Shown here piece by piece: positions 18,062-27,775 of a stretch of DNA of 64,000 bases (within the stretch, counting starts at the first letter, position 1; every line of letters begins with the position of its first letter). The stretch is from the NCBI GenBank assembly GCA_944385475.1, contig CALWXJ010000054.1:98117-162116 (forward strand), given 5' to 3'. Below the pieces are notes generated by a model, which did not search any database, was not told where the DNA came from, and was given only the letters and a program-made list of their open reading frames with translations. This DNA comes from an uncultured Oscillospiraceae bacterium (GTDB taxonomy: Bacteria > Bacillota > Clostridia > Oscillospirales > Oscillospiraceae). Position numbers and translations under genes: made by a program.

Positions 18062-21000
18062 TCAAAACAGCGTCATCTGACTGGTCTCTGCCATACCGGC
18101 AAAGGCGCCCAGGGACTTGAGCTGTTCAATATGCGTCTTGGAGAGCTTGTTACAGCACATGGAAAATTCTTCAATGGACACAAAGTCCTTCCCCGCCCGC
18201 TTCTCCACCGTATCCAGCGCCGCTGCCTCTCCCAGACCGTGAACGGAGATGAAGGGCGGCAGCAGGCCGTTTTCCGTGATGAGAAACTTGGTGGCATCGG
18301 AATGGTAGATGTCGATGGTATCAAAATGAAAGCCCCGGAGATAAAACTCATAGCAGACCTCCAAGGTGGTCAGGAGGTTTAGCTCCACAGCGGTGGCATC
18401 TTTGTTGTTTTCGATCTCCCGGATCTTTTTCTTCACCGCCTCTTTCCCCGCGCAGCAGTACTCTGCGTCAAAGGCCTTTGCCCGGACGGAGAAAAACGTG
18501 GCGTAGAAAGCCAGGGGGCGGTGGACCTTATACCAGGCAATGCGAAAGGCCATCATGACATAGGCCACGGCATGGGCCTTTGGGAAGAGGTAGCCGATCT
18601 TAGCAAGGGAGTCGATATACCACTGGGGCACGTCATGGGTCTCCATGGCCTCCACCCAGCCCTCGTCAAAGCCGCCTTTTTTCACCTTGCCCTTACGCAC
18701 CTTCTCCATGATCTTGAAGCTCATCTTGGGATCCAGGCCCTTGGAGATCAAATAGAGCATGATGTCATCCCGGCAGCCCACCGTCTCCAAAACTGAGGCG
18801 GTGCCGCTGAGGATCAGGTCCCGGGCATTGCCCAGCCACACATCCGTCCCGTGAGAAAAGCCGGAAAGCCGCACCAGGGTATTAAAATCCTTGGGCTGTG
18901 TATCCATCAGCATCTGCCGGGTAAAGCGGGTATTGAATTCCGGGATCGCCACGGCGCCAGTGGGCCCCAGGATCTCGTCATTTTCATACCCCAGCACCCG
19001 GCTGGAAGTGAAGATGGACATGGTATCCGGATCATCCAGGGGAATATCATGGGGATCCACCCCGGTGAGATCCTGCATCATCCGGACCATGGTGGGGTCA
19101 TCATGGCCCAGCATGTCCAGTTTTAAGAGGTTATCCTCCATGGATTTATCGTCAGGCACCACCACCAATCCCCCGGGATGCTGACCGGTGGTCCGCCGCA
19201 CGCCCACACACCCTAAAGTCAGGCGGTTTTCCTCGGCCCGGCCCACCACCATGTTATTCTCCTCCAGGTACTTTTTCACCAGGCCATAGGCTGTTTTTTC
19301 CGCCAGAGTGCCGATGGTCCCTGCCCGAAACACCTGGGATTCCCCAAACATCTCAATGGCATGGCGATGGGCCCTGGCCTGATACTCCCCGGAAAAATTC
19401 AAGTCGATATCCGGCACTTTTCCGCCGCCGAAGCCAAGGAACGTCTCAAAGGGGATGTCAAAGCCGTCTTTTACATACTTGGTGCCGCAGATGGGGCAGT
19501 CCTTGTCCGGCATGTCCGCCCCGCAGCCATAGGAGCCATCGGTGATAAATTCGCTGTGCTTGCACTTGGGGCAGCGATAGTGGGGCGGCAGGGAATTCAC
19601 TTCCGTGATGCCAGACATGTACGCCACCAAAGACGAGCCCACAGAGCCCCGGGATCCCACCAGATATCCATTTTCCAAAGAGCGCTGTACCAGCTTCTGG
19701 GCTGACATGTATACCACATCATATTTTCCCAGGATGCCTCCCAGTTCCACATTCAGGCGGTCCACAATCAGCTGGGGCGGGTCTTCTCCATAGAGCCGGT
19801 GGACCTTTTCCCATACCAGATGGTTCAGCTCCTCTTCCGAGTTGGCAAGGCGGGGAGGAAAGAGCTCTTTTGGCAAAAGCTCAAACGTCTCCACCTGGTC
19901 GGCGATCAGGCGGGTATTTTGCACCACCACCTCGTAGGCCTTCTCCTCTCCCAGGTAGGAAAACTCCTGGAGCATCTCCTCTGTGGTTTTGAAATAGATG
20001 GGCAGGGGTTCATTGGCATCCGGGAATTTCTTGGAAGCCAGGAGGATATGCCGGTAGATCTCATCCTCCGGATCCAGGAAGTGGACGTCCCCCGTGGCGC
20101 ACACGGGTTTTCCCAGCTCCTCCCCCAAACGGACGATGGTGCGGTTATAATCCCGCAGATCCTCCAAAGAGCGGGCGTCCCCGTTGCGCAGCATAAAGGC
20201 GTTGTTGCAAAGAGGCTGGATCTCCAAATAGTCATAAAAGGAGGCGATGCGCTTCAGCTCGTCCCAGTCCTTGTGATCCACTACCGCCCGGAACAGCTCC
20301 CCCGCCTCGCAGGCAGAGCCTATGATGACCCCCTCCCTGTGCTCCATCAACAGTGTTTTGGGGATGATGGGCACCCGCTTGAAATATTTGAGGTTAGAGG
20401 CGGAGATCATCTGATAGAGGTTCTTTAGCCCCACCTTGTTCCGGGCGATCAAAATGATATGCTTGGGAAAGCGGCTGGTTCTGCTGCCCTGGGGACGCAG
20501 CTTTTCCATTTCAGCGTTCACCGCCTGCAGCGTATGGACGCCCCGTTCCTTCAGCATCTTCCAAAAGGGGATCAGCATATAGCCCACCGTGGCGGCATCA
20601 TCGCTGGCACGGTGGTGGTTGAAGGCAGGCAGGTCCAGATGTTCTGCCACAATATCCAGCTTATATTTTCCAAGATCCGGCAGCAGGGTCTGCGCCAGGA
20701 TCAGCGAGTCGATGTAGGTGGGGTGGAATTCCAGCCCCGCCTTTTTGCACCCGGCACGGATAAAGCCGATATCAAATTCGGCATTGTGCGCTGCCAGAGG
20801 CCGGCCATCCACAAATTTTAAAAACTTCTCCAAGGCCTCCTTGGCCTTGGGGGCATCCCTCAGCATCTCGTCTGTGATGCCGGTGAGGCCAATAATCTCC
20901 GGTGTCAGACGGCGCTCCGGATTTACAAAGGTCTGGAACCGCTCCGCGATCTCCCCGTTTTTCAGCACCACGGCGCCGATCTCCGTGATGGCCTCCCGGT

Positions 21001-21955
21001 CTACTTTCAGCCCGGTGGTCTCAATGTCGAAGCAAACTACCTCCTGCTCCAGCGCCTGGTCCAGCGGCCCGTGCACCGCTACCCGGTCATCTAAGTTGTT
21101 GACAAAATATCCCTCTACCCCGTAAAGGATCTTGATCTTGTCCCCTGCGGCATGCCAGGCATCGGGAAAAGATTGGGCGCATCCATGGTCTGTGATGGCA
21201 ATGGCGGGATGTCCCCACCGGATGGCCTGCTCGATAACAGCCTTGGTATCCGTCAGGGCATCCATGTTGCTCATGCGGGTATGCAGATGCAGCTCCACCC
21301 GTTTTTCCGGAGCATGGTCCTGGCGGGGGGTATGGGCGGCCACACAGATCCCTGTTGGACTCAGCTGAATGTCCTTTCCGTCCCAGGTGGGCTCCATCTT
21401 CCCCTGCACCCGCAGCCACATCCCCGGCTTCACCGCCCCTTCCAGGGGCTTGGCCTCCCGAGCCGTCAGGTTGCGCTGGACTGTGACGGAGTTGGTATAA
21501 TCCGTCATCTCAATGGTCAGGCGCCACATACCAGGCCGGCGGGTCTCCTCACATTTGGCGGAAAAAACCTTCCCTTCCACCACAGCGTTGGTGGTTTTTA
21601 AAGAGAGCTCCTTCATGGGAAGGACCTTCCCCTTCACCGGAGTGCCAAACAGCACCTCCTGCCTGCCCGGCTTTTTCCCGGAGGCCGGTGCCTTCTCTGC
21701 CGCCTCCCTTTGGATCTCCGGGCAGGTCAAACGCAGCCCCACCCTCCGAAGCCCATAGCAAAGCCGGAGAGCCTCTTCGATCTCCCGGATCTCCCCCTCT
21801 GTAAAGGATTGGGGCGCTGAAAGATGAAACTCCGCCTCCAGGGCCGTCTGGTCGATGGAGGCGCCGGTGAGCAGCGCCCCGGCCAATTTGACCCGCAGCT
21901 GCCCGGAGATCCGGAGTCCTGTAAACATTTCAAAAAACGGTATGTCCTTTGACAT
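18062..21955 (-). CDS. polC: DNA polymerase III PolC-type alpha subunit
   Basis: Main replicative DNA polymerase of low-GC Gram-positives. 1,297 residues. Order: N-terminal region (1-120), OB domain (about 125-220), PHP domain (from about 222, HLHTRMS) interrupted by a DEDDh 3'-5' exonuclease (VCFDIETTGLK, about 310-475), a cysteine zinc site (CPKC, CPIC; about 850-885), palm aspartates in PDIDLNFSGEY (about 900-910) and a C-terminal helix-hairpin region. B. subtilis PolC is about 1,437 residues, so the N-terminal part here is shorter. The start at 21955 follows a plausible site. Last gene of the superoperon. Confidence 0.97.
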   Translation of the reverse strand: MSKDIPFFEMFTGLRISGQLRVKLAGALLTGASIDQTALEAEFHLSAPQSFTEGEIREIEEALRLCYGLRRVGLRLTCPEIQREAAEKAPASGKKPGRQEVLFGTPVKGKVLPMKELSLKTTNAVVEGKVFSAKCEETRRPGMWRLTIEMTDYTNSVTVQRNLTAREAKPLEGAVKPGMWLRVQGKMEPTWDGKDIQLSPTGICVAAHTPRQDHAPEKRVELHLHTRMSNMDALTDTKAVIEQAIRWGHPAIAITDHGCAQSFPDAWHAAGDKIKILYGVEGYFVNNLDDRVAVHGPLDQALEQEVVCFDIETTGLKVDREAITEIGAVVLKNGEIAERFQTFVNPERRLTPEIIGLTGITDEMLRDAPKAKEALEKFLKFVDGRPLAAHNAEFDIGFIRAGCKKAGLEFHPTYIDSLILAQTLLPDLGKYKLDIVAEHLDLPAFNHHRASDDAATVGYMLIPFWKMLKERGVHTLQAVNAEMEKLRPQGSRTSRFPKHIILIARNKVGLKNLYQMISASNLKYFKRVPIIPKTLLMEHREGVIIGSACEAGELFRAVVDHKDWDELKRIASFYDYLEIQPLCNNAFMLRNGDARSLEDLRDYNRTIVRLGEELGKPVCATGDVHFLDPEDEIYRHILLASKKFPDANEPLPIYFKTTEEMLQEFSYLGEEKAYEVVVQNTRLIADQVETFELLPKELFPPRLANSEEELNHLVWEKVHRLYGEDPPQLIVDRLNVELGGILGKYDVVYMSAQKLVQRSLENGYLVGSRGSVGSSLVAYMSGITEVNSLPPHYRCPKCKHSEFITDGSYGCGADMPDKDCPICGTKYVKDGFDIPFETFLGFGGGKVPDIDLNFSGEYQARAHRHAIEMFGESQVFRAGTIGTLAEKTAYGLVKKYLEENNMVVGRAEENRLTLGCVGVRRTTGQHPGGLVVVPDDKSMEDNLLKLDMLGHDDPTMVRMMQDLTGVDPHDIPLDDPDTMSIFTSSRVLGYENDEILGPTGAVAIPEFNTRFTRQMLMDTQPKDFNTLVRLSGFSHGTDVWLGNARDLILSGTASVLETVGCRDDIMLYLISKGLDPKMSFKIMEKVRKGKVKKGGFDEGWVEAMETHDVPQWYIDSLAKIGYLFPKAHAVAYVMMAFRIAWYKVHRPLAFYATFFSVRAKAFDAEYCCAGKEAVKKKIREIENNKDATAVELNLLTTLEVCYEFYLRGFHFDTIDIYHSDATKFLITENGLLPPFISVHGLGEAAALDTVEKRAGKDFVSIEEFSMCCNKLSKTHIEQLKSLGAFAGMAETSQMTLF

Positions 21956-22039
21956 GATTCCCTCTCACTTTTCCTCTTGATCTTTTCCCACTTCCGCCTT
22001 GGGGCTCTCCAAAAGCTGTCCACTGCCGACCCGGGCCTT

Positions 22040-23077
22040 TCACAGCTTTTCGATCTCCCGCATCAAGGCATCCACAAGCTCCTCCTGAGGAACCTTGTAA
22101 AGTATTTTTCCTTTTCGAAACAGCAATCCTTCCTCCCTGCCGCCGGCGATACCGATGTCGGCAGCGGAGGCCTCTCCCGGCCCATTTACGGCGCAGCCCA
22201 TCACCGCGACCGTGAGATTTTTGTGGCAGTTTGCAAGACGCCGCTCCACCTCCTGGGCAATGGGGATCAGGTCGATTCGGGTACGGCCGCAGGTGGGGCA
22301 GGCGATGAGGTTCACGCCCTCTTTCCGCAGCCCCGCTGCCTTGAGGATCTTCCGGGCGGCATAGATCTCCTCCACAGGATCCGCCGTAAGGGTCACCCGA
22401 ATGGTGTCACCGATCCCCAGGCAGAGGAGTCCTCCAATCCCCATGGCGGACTTCACAAGCCCCATGGAGGGCGTCCCGGCCTCCGTCACCCCCAGGTGAA
22501 GAGGATAGCGGGTCTGCTGACTGAGCATTTGGTAGGCCCGCATGGTCACCGGCACATCTGAGCACTTGACGGAGATGCAGATGTCGTCAAAATCAAAGCG
22601 GTTCAAAAGCCGCACATGACCCATGGCGCTTTCCACCAGGGCCTCAGGCGTGACACCGCCGTATTTTGCCCGCAGCTCCTTTTCCAGAGAGCCGCCGTTG
22701 ACGCCGATGCGGATGGGGATGTTCCGCTTCCGGCATGCCTCCGCTACTGCCTTGACATTTTCCTCCCCGCCAATGTTGCCGGGGTTGATTCGGACGGCAT
22801 CTGCTCCCCGCTCTATACACTCCAATGCCAGGCGGTAGTCAAAATGGATGTCCACCACCAGGGGGATCCGGATGCAGGCTTTGATCTTCTCGATGGCCAA
22901 GGCCGCTTCATGGTCCGGGACCGCCACCCGGATGATCTCACAGCCCGCATCCTCCAGCTCTTGGATCTGTGCCACAGTGGCCTGCACGTTATCTGTTTTG
23001 GTGTTGCACATGGACTGGATCGTCACCGGGGCGCCTCCGCCCACCAGGACGCCTCCCACTGAGAGTTGCTTTGTCAT
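22040..23077 (-). CDS. ispG: (E)-4-hydroxy-3-methylbut-2-enyl-diphosphate synthase
   Basis: MEP-pathway Fe-S enzyme (GcpE) converting MEcPP to HMBPP with reduced ferredoxin or flavodoxin. About 345 residues with a TIM-barrel N-terminal half and a C-terminal [4Fe-4S] region (CPTCGRTRIDL, then GCAVNGPGEA). The ATG at 23077 has AGGTGG upstream; the frame extending to 23110 has no conservation. It lies between rseP and polC in the conserved dxr-rseP-ispG order. Confidence 0.97.
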   Translation of the reverse strand: MTKQLSVGGVLVGGGAPVTIQSMCNTKTDNVQATVAQIQELEDAGCEIIRVAVPDHEAALAIEKIKACIRIPLVVDIHFDYRLALECIERGADAVRINPGNIGGEENVKAVAEACRKRNIPIRIGVNGGSLEKELRAKYGGVTPEALVESAMGHVRLLNRFDFDDICISVKCSDVPVTMRAYQMLSQQTRYPLHLGVTEAGTPSMGLVKSAMGIGGLLCLGIGDTIRVTLTADPVEEIYAARKILKAAGLRKEGVNLIACPTCGRTRIDLIPIAQEVERRLANCHKNLTVAVMGCAVNGPGEASAADIGIAGGREEGLLFRKGKILYKVPQEELVDALMREIEKL

Positions 23078-23115
23078 ACATCCACCTCTATTTTTCCATC
23101 CTTCAAACACGGACA

Positions 23116-23147
23116 GCCGGCGGAAAGGCCCCCCTCTCCGCCGGCGT
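23116..23147 (+). other. Plus-oriented hairpin between rseP and ispG
   Basis: A 9-base-pair GC stem (about 23116-23124 with 23137-23145) followed by a T6 run on the plus strand, although both flanking genes are on the minus strand. On the minus strand it is a hairpin in the ispG leader preceded by A6. It could end an antisense transcript or act as an RNA-stability element. Confidence 0.5.
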
Positions 23148-23179
23148 TTTTTCAGGCGGCCATCGCCTGCAGATCCAAG

Positions 23180-24247
23180 TCATTGAAAAAGCCGGAACAC
23201 ATCCTGGAACGTCACCACCAGCATAAAGCCCATCAAAAGCACAAAGCCGGCGGCATTGATGGCGGTTTGATATTTCTCCGGCACTTTTTTCCGAAACAGG
23301 GCAAAGGAAACGGCATCCACCAGCAAGAAGAAAATACGGCCGCCGTCCAATGCCGGCAGAGGCAGCAGGTTCATCACCGCCAGGTTTACCGCGATAAGCG
23401 CGCCCAAATAAAAGATGTTGCGCCAGGCAGCTGCCGGGCTGGCAGCGGAAGACCCCACCTCCGTAATGGTGGTAACGATCCCCACCGGACCGCTGAGATC
23501 CTCCATCCCAGCGTTGCCGGTCACCAGCTGCACCAGGCTGAACCAGACGATCTGCACAAAGTCCAGCGCCTGATAAAAGCTGTACTGCACTCTTGTAAAA
23601 AAGCTCTGGGCCGGCACCTCTGCCGCTCCCACATAGATTCCGAATCCCTGATAGGTCTCCCCATCCATGGAGGTGCAGGTCTGCAGGGGAAGGTCCTCTA
23701 TCAGGATGTGGCGTCCATCCCGCACCACCTCCAGATCCACACTCTGTCCCGCGTAGCTGAGAAAGAGCTGGGCGTCCCCGTAGAGGTAGGCCCGGTAGCC
23801 ATTGACTTTATAGATCCGGTCCCCTTCCATCAGGCCGTTTTCCCCCGTCTGAGTCACCTCCGGGGCAAGTCCTGTGATACTGTCCACATAAAAGCCGGTG
23901 GCTCCCGCAAACAAAAACAAGATGATGACAAGGCCCGTGAGGAAATTCATAAAGGCCCCCGCCGCCAAAATTACTAATTTTTTCCAAAATCCCTGCCGGA
24001 CAAAGGACCGCTCATCTCCCGTGTCCTCGTCCTCGCCCTCCATGGCGCAGTATCCGCCGATAGGCAGCGCCCGCAGGGCATACAGCGTCTCTCCCCTCTG
24101 CCGGCTCCACAGGGCGGGACCCATGCCGATGGAAAACTCGTTGACCCGAACACCGCACAGCTTTGACGCCACAAAGTGGCCCAGCTCGTGCAGGGCAATG
24201 AGTACGCCAAATAGCACCAGCGCCGCCAAGGCATAGAGCAGTTTCAT
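23180..24247 (-). CDS. rseP: Site-2 protease RseP (M50)
   Basis: Intramembrane zinc metalloprotease of 355 residues. Active-site HELGH lies in the first membrane helix (about residues 20-24), and the third zinc ligand is in PALDGGR (about 296-302). A single PDZ-like domain lies between (about 110-185). It cleaves anti-sigma factors or signal-peptide remnants within the membrane. Strong AAGGAGG before the ATG. It is coupled between dxr and ispG, the usual Firmicutes position. Confidence 0.95.
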   Translation of the reverse strand: MKLLYALAALVLFGVLIALHELGHFVASKLCGVRVNEFSIGMGPALWSRQRGETLYALRALPIGGYCAMEGEDEDTGDERSFVRQGFWKKLVILAAGAFMNFLTGLVIILFLFAGATGFYVDSITGLAPEVTQTGENGLMEGDRIYKVNGYRAYLYGDAQLFLSYAGQSVDLEVVRDGRHILIEDLPLQTCTSMDGETYQGFGIYVGAAEVPAQSFFTRVQYSFYQALDFVQIVWFSLVQLVTGNAGMEDLSGPVGIVTTITEVGSSAASPAAAWRNIFYLGALIAVNLAVMNLLPLPALDGGRIFFLLVDAVSFALFRKKVPEKYQTAINAAGFVLLMGFMLVVTFQDVFRLFQ

Positions 24248-24263
24248 GAGGTTCCTCCTTGCT

Positions 24264-25415
24264 TCATGGATTCACCGAGGCAGCCACAACCTCCCGGGCC
24301 GCCTGGTCCGATAAAAGAATGTCCTCCAGGGTGGGGTTTTGCCGCACCGGAACCCGGGCGCGGGCCCGCTCCACCAGCCGGGGGATGTCGTAAAAGCCGA
24401 TCCGGCCCTTCAGAAAAAGGTCCACCGCCGCTTCATTGGCACCATTGACGATGCTGCAGGCAGTGCCGCCTTCTGCTGCAGCCTTTTCCGCAAGGCGCAG
24501 ACAGGGAAAGCCCTCCCGGTCCGGCGGGGCAAAGGTCAGGGGCGGGCAAGCCAGCAGATCCAAAGGCTCCGCCAGGCTTTCTCCCCTTCTGGGATACGTC
24601 ATGGCATAGCGAATGGGCAGGCGCATATCCGGCGTGCCCAGTTGCGCCAGAACTGCCCCGTCCCAAAACTCCACCAGGGAGTGGACAATGGACTGGCGGT
24701 GGATCACCACCTCCACTTGGGAAAGGGGCAGCCGATAAAGGCGCATGGCCTCAATGCCCTCCACCCCCTTGTTCATCAATGTGGCGCTGTCCACTGTGAT
24801 CTTGGGCCCCATGGTCCAATTGGGGTGACGCAGAGCGTCCGCCGGTGTCATGGATGCCACCCGGTCACGATCCATCCCGTAAAAGGGGCCTCCTGAGCAA
24901 GTCAAAATCAGCTTCCGGATCTCCCGGCGGTCACGGCAGCCCTGTAGACACTGAAAAATGGCGGAGTGTTCCGAGTCCACCGGCACGATCTCCGCCCCGC
25001 TCTCCTCCGCCGCGTCTATCACCAGTTCCCCGGCACACACCAGCGTCTCTTTATTGGCCAGGGCAATGCGCTTTTTCTCTCTGATGGCAGTGAGGGTGGG
25101 CTTTAACCCCACCATTCCCACCACGGCGGTGACCACCGTGTCCGCCTGGGGCAGTGCGGCGGCTTCCTCCAGCGCCTCAGTCCCCCCCAAGACCTTCGTC
25201 TGCGTATCCTTCAGCCGAAGGGCCAGATCCCGGGCGGCAGCTTCCTCCGTCAAAACCGCCAGATGAGGGCGGAACTTGCGGGCCTGGGCCTCCATCTGCT
25301 CTACACTGGTGTTGGCCGTGATGGCTGCCACCCCAAGGCCCATCTGCTCTGCCACCTCCAGGGTCTGACGGCCGATGGAGCCGGTGGAGCCCAAAATTGA
25401 AATCGTCTTACTCAT
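24264..25415 (-). CDS. dxr: 1-deoxy-D-xylulose-5-phosphate reductoisomerase
   Basis: First committed enzyme of the MEP isoprenoid pathway, NADPH-dependent. 383 residues. N-terminal GSTGSIGRQTLE (8-19), metal/substrate segments PVDSEHSAIFQC and SGGPFYG, and NKGVEGIEA are all present. Its product feeds IspG (two genes downstream) and finally UppS (two genes upstream), so the operon carries both ends of undecaprenyl-phosphate supply. Confidence 0.97.
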   Translation of the reverse strand: MSKTISILGSTGSIGRQTLEVAEQMGLGVAAITANTSVEQMEAQARKFRPHLAVLTEEAAARDLALRLKDTQTKVLGGTEALEEAAALPQADTVVTAVVGMVGLKPTLTAIREKKRIALANKETLVCAGELVIDAAEESGAEIVPVDSEHSAIFQCLQGCRDRREIRKLILTCSGGPFYGMDRDRVASMTPADALRHPNWTMGPKITVDSATLMNKGVEGIEAMRLYRLPLSQVEVVIHRQSIVHSLVEFWDGAVLAQLGTPDMRLPIRYAMTYPRRGESLAEPLDLLACPPLTFAPPDREGFPCLRLAEKAAAEGGTACSIVNGANEAAVDLFLKGRIGFYDIPRLVERARARVPVRQNPTLEDILLSDQAAREVVAASVNP

Positions 25416-25495
25416 ACCGCTATCCTATTCCAAAAAGCTGAAAACAATCCAAAATCGACGCCGCCTCTTTTTTGATCGGCTCCGCCGCGCCGTCC

Positions 25496-26356
25496 CTATT
25501 GCAACACCTGCAAGATCTGCAGCGTCAGCCATACAAAGGGCGATGCAAAGGTCACAGAGTCGAAACGGTCCAGGATGCCGCCGTGCCCCGGCAACAGATT
25601 GCCGTAATCCTTGATGCCCAACTCCCGCTTGATAACAGAGAAGCTCAGGTCTCCGATCTGGCTGACCACACTGCCCAAAAGTCCAAACAACAGCGCATCC
25701 TGGAATCTCATAAAGGCATCCTGAATCACCCATGCCCCTACAAACATCATCACCATCATGCCCATCACGCCGCCCACCAGACCGCCTATGGCGCCCTCCA
25801 CGGTCTTTTTGGGGCTGACCCGGGGGGCCAGCTTATGTTTTCCAAAAAACATCCCGGCAAAGAGGGCAAACGTATCGGACCCAAAGGAGATGCACAGGGG
25901 AAAGAATACCAGCAGCATCCCTATGGACGGCACCATCCGCAGCCGCAGCAGGCAGCTGAGCATCAGGGGAAACACCAGAGCGGCAAACAGCGCCGCGGTG
26001 ACCGAGGCAAAGGGAATCCCCCGCTCCTCATCATAGCGGTGAATGGACACTGCGAACAAAGCCAGCACCAGCAGCGTGCCCAGCAGCGCCGTCAAAGGCA
26101 GAACCGGCAGCGCGGTCAGCTCCGCGTATCCAATGGACAGCTCCATATACACGCACACCGGCACCAGCGCCGCCACAACCACCGTCAGAGGGATCAGGGA
26201 CTTCCCCCGCTCTCCTGCTGCTGCATGCATCAGTTCCCACGCGCCAATGGCACACATAGCCGCCACCAGCGCCATGGTGGCCCACTCCGGGGCCCTCCCC
26301 AGCACAAAAATCAAAAACGGGATACCCACCACAGCCACTATGACACGCTGAAACAT
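25496..26356 (-). CDS. cdsA: Phosphatidate cytidylyltransferase CdsA
   Basis: Integral membrane enzyme making CDP-diacylglycerol from phosphatidate and CTP. About 286 residues with about eight hydrophobic helices. The C-terminal CDP-diglyceride synthase signature is present (PKKTVEGAIGGLVGG, about 196-210, and LPGHGGILDRFDS near 255-267). The ATG at 26356 is preferred; an in-frame TTG at 26377 has no ribosome binding site. It lies between uppS and dxr. Confidence 0.96.
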   Translation of the reverse strand: MFQRVIVAVVGIPFLIFVLGRAPEWATMALVAAMCAIGAWELMHAAAGERGKSLIPLTVVVAALVPVCVYMELSIGYAELTALPVLPLTALLGTLLVLALFAVSIHRYDEERGIPFASVTAALFAALVFPLMLSCLLRLRMVPSIGMLLVFFPLCISFGSDTFALFAGMFFGKHKLAPRVSPKKTVEGAIGGLVGGVMGMMVMMFVGAWVIQDAFMRFQDALLFGLLGSVVSQIGDLSFSVIKRELGIKDYGNLLPGHGGILDRFDSVTFASPFVWLTLQILQVLQ

Positions 26357-26411
26357 GGAATCCGCCCTTTCTCCCAATGGGGCTTATTTCCCCTGCCGCA
26401 GCAAGGGACGT

Positions 26412-27164
26412 TCAGGTTTTGACGCCGCCAAAACGGCGGTCGCGGTGTCGGTAGGCCTCCAGGGCCCTGTCCAGCTCCGCTTCATCGAAGTCCGGCCACA
26501 GGACATCCGTAAAGTAAAACTCGGAATAGGCGCACTGCCACAGCAGGAAATTGCTCAGCCGCAGTTCCCCGCTGGGGCGGATGATCAGTTCCGGGTCCGG
26601 AATGCCCGCTGAGTCCAGATAGGAGGAAAACAGCTCCTCATTAAGGTCCTGGGGCTGCCGTTCTCCCGCGGCGCAGGCCGCCGCGAATTTTTGCGCCGCC
26701 CGCAAGATCTCTCCCCGTCCGCCATAGTTGAGACAGACATTGGCCTGGAAATCATCCTTGCTCAAATGCTCTGTAATCTCATCCGTCTCCCTGGCCAGGG
26801 CCTGCAGATCCGGAGATATGGGAGTCATATCCCCAAAAAAGTGCAGCCGGATGTGATCCCGCTCCATGGTATCCACGGCCTCCATCAAGTACTTTTTCAA
26901 AAGCATCATAATGGCGGAAACCTCAGCTTCTGAGCGTTTCCAGTTTTCCGTGGAAAAGGCATACACCGTGAGATAGCGGATGCCGATATTCTTGCAGTAG
27001 GTGGCAATGCGGCGGAACGTCTCCGCGCCGGCTTTGTGGCCAGCCGTACGGGGCAGCCCCCGCTTCGTGGCCCAGCGGCCATTGCCATCCATAATAATCG
27101 CAATGTGGCGAGGCAGGTTCTCCCCCTGCCTCGCCATATGATTGTCCTTTCCCCGCTGTTCCAT
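26412..27164 (-). CDS. uppS: Isoprenyl (undecaprenyl) diphosphate synthase
   Basis: Cis-prenyltransferase building the lipid carrier for cell-wall synthesis. 250 residues. IIMDGNGRWA (about residues 23-32) carries the catalytic aspartate, and the C-terminal RPSGELRLSNFLLWQ with YSEFYF is typical. The ATG at 27164 overlaps the frr stop (TGATG), so translation is coupled. Confidence 0.97.
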   Translation of the reverse strand: MEQRGKDNHMARQGENLPRHIAIIMDGNGRWATKRGLPRTAGHKAGAETFRRIATYCKNIGIRYLTVYAFSTENWKRSEAEVSAIMMLLKKYLMEAVDTMERDHIRLHFFGDMTPISPDLQALARETDEITEHLSKDDFQANVCLNYGGRGEILRAAQKFAAACAAGERQPQDLNEELFSSYLDSAGIPDPELIIRPSGELRLSNFLLWQCAYSEFYFTDVLWPDFDEAELDRALEAYRHRDRRFGGVKT

Positions 27165-27721
27165 CAAACCGCCATCAATTCCTTTTCCTTTTTGACCAGC
27201 AGCTCATCCAAAGTCTTGCAGCTGTCATCCGTCAGCTTTTGCAGATCCTTTTCCATCTGTTTGAGATCATCTTCCGTGATCTCGGAGGCCTTCTCCATCT
27301 TTTTGAATTTATCCATGGCGTCCCGGCGGATATTGCGAATGGCCACCTTGCCGTTTTCCGCATATTTATGGATCTGCTTGACCAGCTCCTTCCGGCGCTC
27401 CTCTGTCAGCTGCGGGAAACTCAGCCGCAGGCATTTGCCGTCATTTTGGGGGTTGATCCCAAGGTCGGAGTTCTGAATGGCCTTTTCAATGGACTTCACC
27501 GCCGTGGCATCCCAGGGGGTGATCACCAGGGATCTGGGATCCGGGGAGGAAATGGCCGCAATCTGCTGAATTGGGGTGGGGCTGCCGTAATAATCCACCA
27601 TAATCCGGTCCAGCACCGCCGCGTTGGCCCGGCCGGCACGGACGGAGGCAAAGTCTGCTGCGATGGAGTCAATGCTCTTTTTCATCTTCTCCTCAAAGAC
27701 CTTATACTCTTCGTTCATCAT
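27164..27721 (-). CDS. frr: Ribosome recycling factor
   Basis: 185-residue RRF, which splits post-termination ribosomes with EF-G. Contains the family segments ASVRAGRANAAVLDRI and SDLGINPQNDGKCLRL. Two adjacent ATG codons (27721, 27718) follow AAGGAAGGAA; I use the first. Upstream in-frame sequence to 27769 is the pyrH-frr spacer. The pyrH-frr pairing is near universal. Confidence 0.97.
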   Translation of the reverse strand: MMNEEYKVFEEKMKKSIDSIAADFASVRAGRANAAVLDRIMVDYYGSPTPIQQIAAISSPDPRSLVITPWDATAVKSIEKAIQNSDLGINPQNDGKCLRLSFPQLTEERRKELVKQIHKYAENGKVAIRNIRRDAMDKFKKMEKASEITEDDLKQMEKDLQKLTDDSCKTLDELLVKKEKELMAV

Positions 27722-27775
27722 GGTAAGTTCCTTCCTTTCACAATCTCTTTGGGAGGGCCGCAGCCCCATGATCCA

